Of a stretch of DNA of 64,000 bases, positions 58,408 to 64,000 are shown in pieces. This stretch comes from Eutreptiella sp. 'Long Island Sound 2002'. Lineage: Eukaryota > Euglenozoa > Euglenophyceae > Eutreptiales > Eutreptiaceae. The notes under the pieces were generated by a model that worked only from the letters and a program-made list of their open reading frames with translations, had not been told where the DNA came from and ran no database searches. Where the stretch lies: NCBI GenBank assembly GCA_964036045.1, contig OZ038386.1, forward strand, positions 13,741,613-13,805,612. The letters run 5' to 3'. Position 1 is the stretch's first letter. Each line of letters opens with the position of its first letter. Position numbers and translations under genes: made by a program.

Positions 58408-61400
58408 GTCTCTGCCGTTCACTGACGACCTCAGCGGAACCCGCATTGCAACCCTGCGTCCAGCGCGCCATAGGGGGGGGGGTTCCCACATCGGTGGGGG
58501 ACAGCATCTGCAAACTTCACGGTCTCGGGATTACTGAATGTGAAGACTTCCAGCGCTGGCAGGGGGGTGGGGCGCCATGGGGGCAGAAGGTGCAAATTGT
58601 GAGCAGTGTGGGACAGACATACCACTCTCAGCAGCCCCCCCCCCCCCCGTCGCGGTCACGGTTGACACAGCTGACCGATTCTCAATGAGCCACCCGGCGT
58701 TGGGGGGGGGGATGTGTTGAGTGCTCGCACCAGAGGGAGCATGGGGCCTGACCGAAGGGCAATGCAGGATCGCACAGAAGTCAGAGTGCCAATGTGGTGC
58801 TTAGTTGTAGGAGAGGTGACCGAGAACAGATCGTCTGAACTCCAGCAGTTCTGTGGATTGGCCCCGGCCTGTCACCCCTCGCTGGGCCCCCCGCCCCCCC
58901 CTCCCCCATGCCCTCGCACACATTGACAAACAAAAGGCAGGTCGCGCCACAGACATTGCACTGGACAGAGGCGGTACCCCACGGTGACCGACCAGCCTTT
59001 CCGGCACCCTGTGCCCCCCCTCCAGCTTCTCATGCCCAATCCATGCCTCCCATCCTTGCTGCCAACAAACCCCCTCAATAGAGAGTGTTGTACGACGAGC
59101 TGCAAGTTGTGATCCGCGACATGGATCATCGATCAGAGGTGTCTTCGAAGGCCCTGGCGGCGTCTGGGTACCAACATCAGCAGACTCTTACGCGCCAGTG
59201 TCACGAAGAAAGGGAATTCCTCGAGAAGCAGGTGTTGGAGAAGGACAAAGAGATGAAGGAGCTCATGGAGAGGTCGGACAGGTGCCGCACTGACTCCCAA
59301 AAGCAGGTGTTGGAGAAGGACAAAGAGATGAAGGAGCTCATGGAGAGGTCGGACAGGTGCCGCACTGACTCCCAAAGTGGTTACCTCATTTCCAACAGCA
59401 AAGATCAAGAGATTCGGGAGCTGCAGAAGAAGATTGCCGAACAGGATGCAATTATTCGATCATACGAGGTATGCCTTCAATGTCCTTCACAGACCGCATT
59501 TCCCTCCAATTTTCTCGGCATGCCGGGTATGCCTCCGATTTTCTTGGCGTGCCGCGAGTGTGTGTCCATTTTCGTAGTTAGGCCCGGTATGCCTGGAAGG
59601 GAACTTGGAGTCAATGAGCGCTGTTGCCTCCCCCAGCCCCCAGCCCCGACCCGCCTTCTGCACGCCCGTAGGCACCAACTCCCTGTCACAACTGTGTGCA
59701 CACCCTGGTTTTAGGCGTCGAATGAGCTTTTCCGGTGGTTAAATGGCAAGCGAATAGGAAGGACAACGGGCCAAGGGATATGCGATGGTGCGTACTTCAC
59801 AAATCCAACACAACACACACAGAGTGCAGAGCCAATGGCTGTCATAATCTCGAAATCGGCACTTCGACGCATAATCTGACCCCAAATGATGCACAGGCGA
59901 GCACGTGCTTAGCGCTCTCCAACAGCAAACAATCTGCCACGCCCCGTTCCCCCCTCCACTTGCTCAGCCTTTGTGGCACCCCATCCCAACGAATAAACTG
60001 AGAAAGCAATAAGGCCGTGTGGAGGCAGGCGCGGCTGGAGCACAGTGGCGGGTTCACACCTGACCTTCTGCAGCCCACCCCATCCTGTCCCAAAGCCGGG
60101 CCTGTGTAGGGTGGGTATGGAGGCTTAAGTGCGGCTAGGGGGATCCACATTCTGGGCATGAGTGGGGTGTGTATCCCTCCTCTTGCGTTGGAAAACGGGC
60201 AACAGTCCTTCCTGCTGTGGGAACCCAAAGACGGCAGCTGCCATGTCTCCTCCCTGCTACAGCGATCCTGATACTGGGACACCCTGGCACACGTTTTTTC
60301 CCATTTCTCCTTCCTGCCTTGGGGATGGCAGGGGTTATGCGGCCACACCTGCTTCAGGTAGCCTGATATTGCAGGGGTTATGTCGCCCCCGTCTCTTCCG
60401 CTTTGGGGACCCCGATATGGCAGGGCCTATGTGCCCACGTCTCCCAATGTTGCATTGCGCCACCTCAGGAAGCCGTGGACATTATGAGGGCCTTAGTGGT
60501 CTTTCCTGCCGCAGCCACACACAGTGGGAAGTGGGAAAGGACGCGTGGAAGACGCGTGGATGAGTGCACAGAAGGCAACTCCCCTGGGTTCATAGCCACA
60601 TCAGGATATCAGGCAGCTTGTTGAGTTGAGCACAAAGGGTGGCCCACCGTGCCTTCTTTGGTCTTTACGTGCCTTGCAATACATGAGAAGCAAAGTTCCT
60701 GTGCTTGCCGCCCAGAACATATTGTTCAGGCCTGCATGCTTTGTGGGTTTTCAACAAATGGAAGCGTCCCAATATTCTCGGGACGTTTGCTGCACGAAAA
60801 GCATACACCACCGCTTCAAAGCCAGAGGCCATGCCTATTTCAATCCTGACACCCTCCGAGGATGCAGTCTCACAAGACATTTTCGCCCCACCTGAGCGTG
60901 CACCTTACGGTGGCTGTTCGATCCTGTGCCACGTTGTTCGCTAATACCCCCAGGCCAGGCAACCTGTAAAAGGTGCCCCAAAAATCAAGCAACTACGCAA
61001 ACAACGCACCTCGAAAAAGCAACATGATTTGATCGTTCAGCAGGTAGGTCACGTGGGGCCTTGGTGTAGCGTGGAGAAGGGGGACAGGGGGCATCAACAT
61101 ACATCAATTGCATCTTCGGCGATCCAGTGTATGGTTTGCAGCATGTCTTGGCCCACTCAATGCGTGCAGACACAGCGCATCCCGGCACAGCTCATGCATT
61201 CCGAGTTCATTGCTGTGCTGAGCTTCTGAGTCTCTGTAACACCCGGCATTTACTGAGCTTTTATGCCCCCCCCCCCCCGCCCCCGGCATACGCTCTTTTG
61301 ATGCCTCCTGACGCATGCATCTGCATCCACAGGGCGGCAAAGGATTCGAACATATGAGGGCAGGAGAGCACAGCAAGAACGTGCAGGAGCTCCAGAACCG

Positions 61401-63653
61401 GGTTCTCGCCTTGGAGCAGGAATTGGCCAACTCTGAAAAAAACATGGCCCAGCACAAAAACGATGCTCTCAGGGCTCGCGATGAGAGCCTTGTATTCCAA
61501 CACCAAATTCGTGAACTGAACTGGGCGCTTACTCATGAGAGGTTTTGCTCCATCTGCTCGCTCTCTTCTCTTTGTTCACATTGGGACCATACAACTACGT
61601 TGGGTGGGTTGTGGGGCAGGGGATTGCCAATGCTCACTCAGTCGCAGAGTGAGTCGCAGAGAATAAGGGTGATGCCATCTTGTAACAGTGCCCTTGGAGA
61701 GAGGCGGTGAGTAACGAGTGAAAGAGTGACAATATGAGAGTAAGCGCCTTGGCAGAAGCACCAAACACAGTCATTCTCGCTATTGTTTGCACCTGCCAAA
61801 CTTGCCAGTACGCCTGGAGTCTTCGAGAAAGCTTGGTCAATTATTCAGTAATTGTGACTGTGCTGGCACATGTAAGAATGCAATGGATGTTGTGCCATGT
61901 TGCGATGAGAAGGACCCAACCGAAAGTAATGAAGGAGCTACTTCACCATTTTTTGTTCGTAGTCCTCAAACTGCACTGGCAGCCTTCAGCCCTCGTTGGC
62001 TCACAGGTCCAAAAACCAAAAATGAACTTTTTTGATGTTAGGACAACACTGCGACACACGGCGCATCACGCACTGCACACAAATCAGGCTGTTCTCTACC
62101 TCCCAATAAGATTTGGCAACAAGGCCACACGCCATGTCATCCACGCCACTAGGGACAATTCCTACTACAAGGAGATAGTGAGTTAACCCCCGCCCCGTTC
62201 CCCCATAGTACGCACATGACAGGGCATTGAACCGGTAGTCCCAACTCCCGTGGCACAGGATAGACCACTTTTGTGTTGAGCGGTTTTGAGGCTGTCACTT
62301 GTTTAGTCATCTCAATGATGAGTGGTGTGTGCAAACTCCCCCACAGTGTCCCGCAGTGAAACCTCAGAGAGGCTTTGCAGCAAGTAGGGTCCCGCACGTC
62401 GCATTACGAAGTAGCGCGCCTGTTGTGGCCTGCAGCTTTCCACTCGGCCTGCGGTAACCAGGCTGAAAGGATTGGATCGCCCAGGTCGAAGTTAGCGTAG
62501 ATCCTAACTGCAGCGATGGAATTTTGTTGGGCATCGGAACATTGTTGGATTTTCTCAGCCCTTAAAGGGTGTTAGTGAACGATAAAGTCCATTGCAATAA
62601 GCATTTGACAGGCTGTCTCCTAACGCTCGACAGGCACAGAGACAACACACAAAGCCCGTTACAATTTTGTCATGCCTTCAAAAGTCGCTCCAAAACAGCT
62701 GAACAACAACACAACCAGCGTTGAACCAGATGGCCCCCCGACATTCTCCTGGAATCCCTCACCACCCTTATGCCACTTCTAAGACTGCTCCTGCGCCCCT
62801 GCTCACACCCATGTTCAGGCGCCATGTAAGTGGCAGCTCTACAGCCTCCCTCATGGGGGGTGTTCAGACCCAGATTCTGGCTATGGTTGATGGTTTGGCC
62901 ACAGCATTCCATTTTGACAGTTTGTCCACCCTTTCTTCGAATACCTTCCTGACAGAATCACCATCCCCATTCCTTTGTCATTTTGTGTTTTACCCTTCTA
63001 ATTTTTCTATGTCTAAGGATTCCAACCACATTACCATTTGTGGTCGAGTCATGTGTTCTTTTTTCCCTCGTCTGATGTGAACCCCCCCCCCCCCCCCCCA
63101 TGGGAGGTCCAAAATGTTGAGGAGGTTCGGACCACATTAGGCCCAAACCTGGCGCCAAAGGCGCCGGAATTTTTTTTTGGCATACGGTGGGGGGTAAAAA
63201 TTGACTTCGCCCTATGTGTGTATGCTCTGCTCAGAATTTCATAGGGAATTCAAATATGCATGCAAAACAGGAACAAAATTTTCACCCCTGACCCCCCCCC
63301 CCCCCCCCCCCAGCCCCTCCCCAGAATCTGGCTGCTGGGATTGGATCCCATGGGGGTACATTTTTTGTCAAAAACCCCACATATGTGTGTTCGAAATGAT
63401 CAGCGCGAGGAGGGGATTATTTTGAGGTATGTATGTTGGGGTACCCGGGACCCCCCCACTAGGCGTCCCCAACTCCCCCAAGGACCCCCCCCCCCCCCTC
63501 CCGAGGGGCCCAAAAAGTTTGGGGGGGGTTGGGGTCAGGATTTGAGTCTGAACGCCCCCCGTGGCCTCCCTTCATCAGCAATAAACAGGATTACAGAGCA
63601 GAAGCCCCTTCGAAGCACTTGGTCAGCACCTATTCTGACGTGCAGCAAGTTCC

Positions 63654-63717
<64 letters not shown>

Positions 63718-64000
63718 TGTCGTCGTCGTCATCGTCATCATCATCGTTCTTGTGATGTTTATATGGTTGTTGTTGTTTTTGTTGTTTTACTGCAATCCAT
63801 CCAGTTTGTGCAGCCTGTCTGAGGGCCATAATTTTTAATGGGTCACTTAAACAATCATATTCTGTGGTCGTGTGCTCTTCATATCATCTTAGGGAGGCAC
63901 ATTCAAGTTCTCGGACCAGAATGGTGCAGTTGGAAACGACAAATCAAGCGGTCCAGATGTACAGGACACAGGCGCTGCAGAGCAAACGGGAACAGGACAA
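57901..64000 (+). CDS. Signal-peptide coiled-coil protein, 5' part (four exons seen, runs off the window)
   Basis: Exons 57901-58407, 59082-59468, 61333-61541 and 63893 to beyond 64000 join in phase 0, 0 and 2. The start MVGMVHLSRVILLLTLSLPW with a likely cut after LHAQ is a typical secretory signal. The rest, about 400 residues so far, is charged heptad-like coiled coil with LEEEMREKDSKMQEMELL, NRVLALEQELANSEKNMAQH and similar blocks. No enzymatic domain is seen. It probably enters the secretory pathway as a rod or scaffold protein; the family is not recognised. Confidence 0.78.
59082..59468 (+). CDS. Coiled-coil gene, exon 2
   Basis: Acceptor CCCCCTCAATAG, phase 0; RVLYDELQVVIRDMDHRSEV and on to AIIRSYE; donor TACGAG|GTATGC. 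Carries the 75-bp duplication described separately. Confidence 0.83.
59226..59375. repeat. Identical 75-bp in-frame tandem duplication in exon 2
   Basis: 59226-59300 and 59301-59375 are identical base for base, coding twice the 25-residue block that begins KQVLEKDKEMKELMERSD. No silent difference means a recent event. Confidence 0.97.
60185..60470. repeat. Degenerate copies of the 46.5-kb minisatellite motif
   Basis: GGGGACCCCGATATGGCAGG, GGATGGCAGGGGTTATGCGGCC and ATTGCAGGGGTTATGTCG echo GGGGACCCTGAGAAGGCAGG and GGGGTGATGTAGCC at 46.5 kb. It lies in the intron after exon 2. Confidence 0.55.
61333..61541 (+). CDS. Coiled-coil gene, exon 3
   Basis: Acceptor CATCTGCATCCACAG, phase 0; GGKGFEHMRAGEHSKNVQEL and on to IRELNWALTHE; donor GAGAG|GTTTTG leaves AG, completed by G of exon 4. 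Confidence 0.8.
61787..62186 (+). pseudogene. Frame-broken coding-like fragment in the intron
   Basis: LESSRKLGQLFSNCDCAGTC runs to GPKTKNELF; after a one-base shift at a T6 run it continues DVRTTLRHTAHHALHTNQAV and LPIRFGNKATRHVIHATRDN to a stop. Its phase does not fit between exons 3 and 4 of the host gene; probably a decayed mobile-element gene. Family unknown. Confidence 0.35.
63378..63445. repeat. Dispersed repeat, partner of 54850-54985
   Basis: See the partner entry; here it follows GTACATTTTTTGTCAAAAAC and a run of more than 20 C. Confidence 0.75.
63654..63718. repeat. (ATC)22 run
   Basis: About 22 perfect CAT/ATC triplets in the intron before exon 4. Confidence 0.95.
63893..64000 (+). 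CDS. Coiled-coil gene, exon 4 (partial)
   Basis: Acceptor TCATATCATCTTAG; G completes Arg, then EAHSSSRTRMVQLETTNQAV and on to LQSKREQD, open to the window edge. Confidence 0.8.

Overview
The window looks like nuclear DNA of a eukaryote, probably an alga or other protist. Genes are cut into short exons by long GT-AG introns (80 bp to 5.4 kb). Three Pol III-type tRNA genes sit inside one intron. Between exons lie many minisatellites, trinucleotide runs, long poly-C/poly-G tracts and small inverted-repeat transposons. I cannot name the species from sequence alone. All exon models were built by hand from open frames, splice sites and reading phase.

Left half (about 0.5-31.7 kb, + strand): one giant gene. 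About 28 exons chain with compatible phase at every junction and give roughly 1,350 codons. The product is a dynamin-superfamily large GTPase: an N-terminal helical region, then G1 (GPMKSGKST), G2 (MTQLPT), G3 (DTPG) and an unusual G4 (NHAD). After these come a helical stalk, one hydrophobic segment, more helices and a C-terminal SAM-like domain. The spacing and the NDVARLC / IPTVTVE / DTPGPDEA layout recall the bacterial CrfC (YjdA) type of dynamin-like protein more than classical eukaryotic dynamin. Its introns hold a tandem tRNA-Gly(CCC) cluster, a 1.5-kb satellite with a higher-order duplication, a MITE with a perfect 10-bp target duplication, two Harbinger-like elements with 3-bp target duplications, and a TA-flanked MITE.

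Middle (31.7-41.7 kb): no complete gene that I can support. It holds short coding-like fragments on both strands, some repeated elsewhere, as expected for decayed mobile elements. From 41.69 to 44.76 kb is one uninterrupted, very GC-rich frame for a 1,020-residue armadillo-repeat protein with two N-terminal hydrophobic segments, a Glu/Gln tract and a Ser/Pro-rich tail.

Right (44.8-57.9 kb): a repeat and transposon graveyard. It contains a 53-bp minisatellite interrupted by a TA-flanked MITE, a broken DDE transposase with a Cys-rich C-terminal piece, diverged tandem repeats, 53-bp and 31-bp minisatellites, a second copy of a 0.4-kb MITE, and a solitary RNase H domain. From 57.9 kb to the right edge is the 5' part of a second multi-exon gene, encoding a signal-peptide-bearing coiled-coil protein. 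One of its exons carries an identical 75-bp in-frame tandem duplication. The gene runs off the window.
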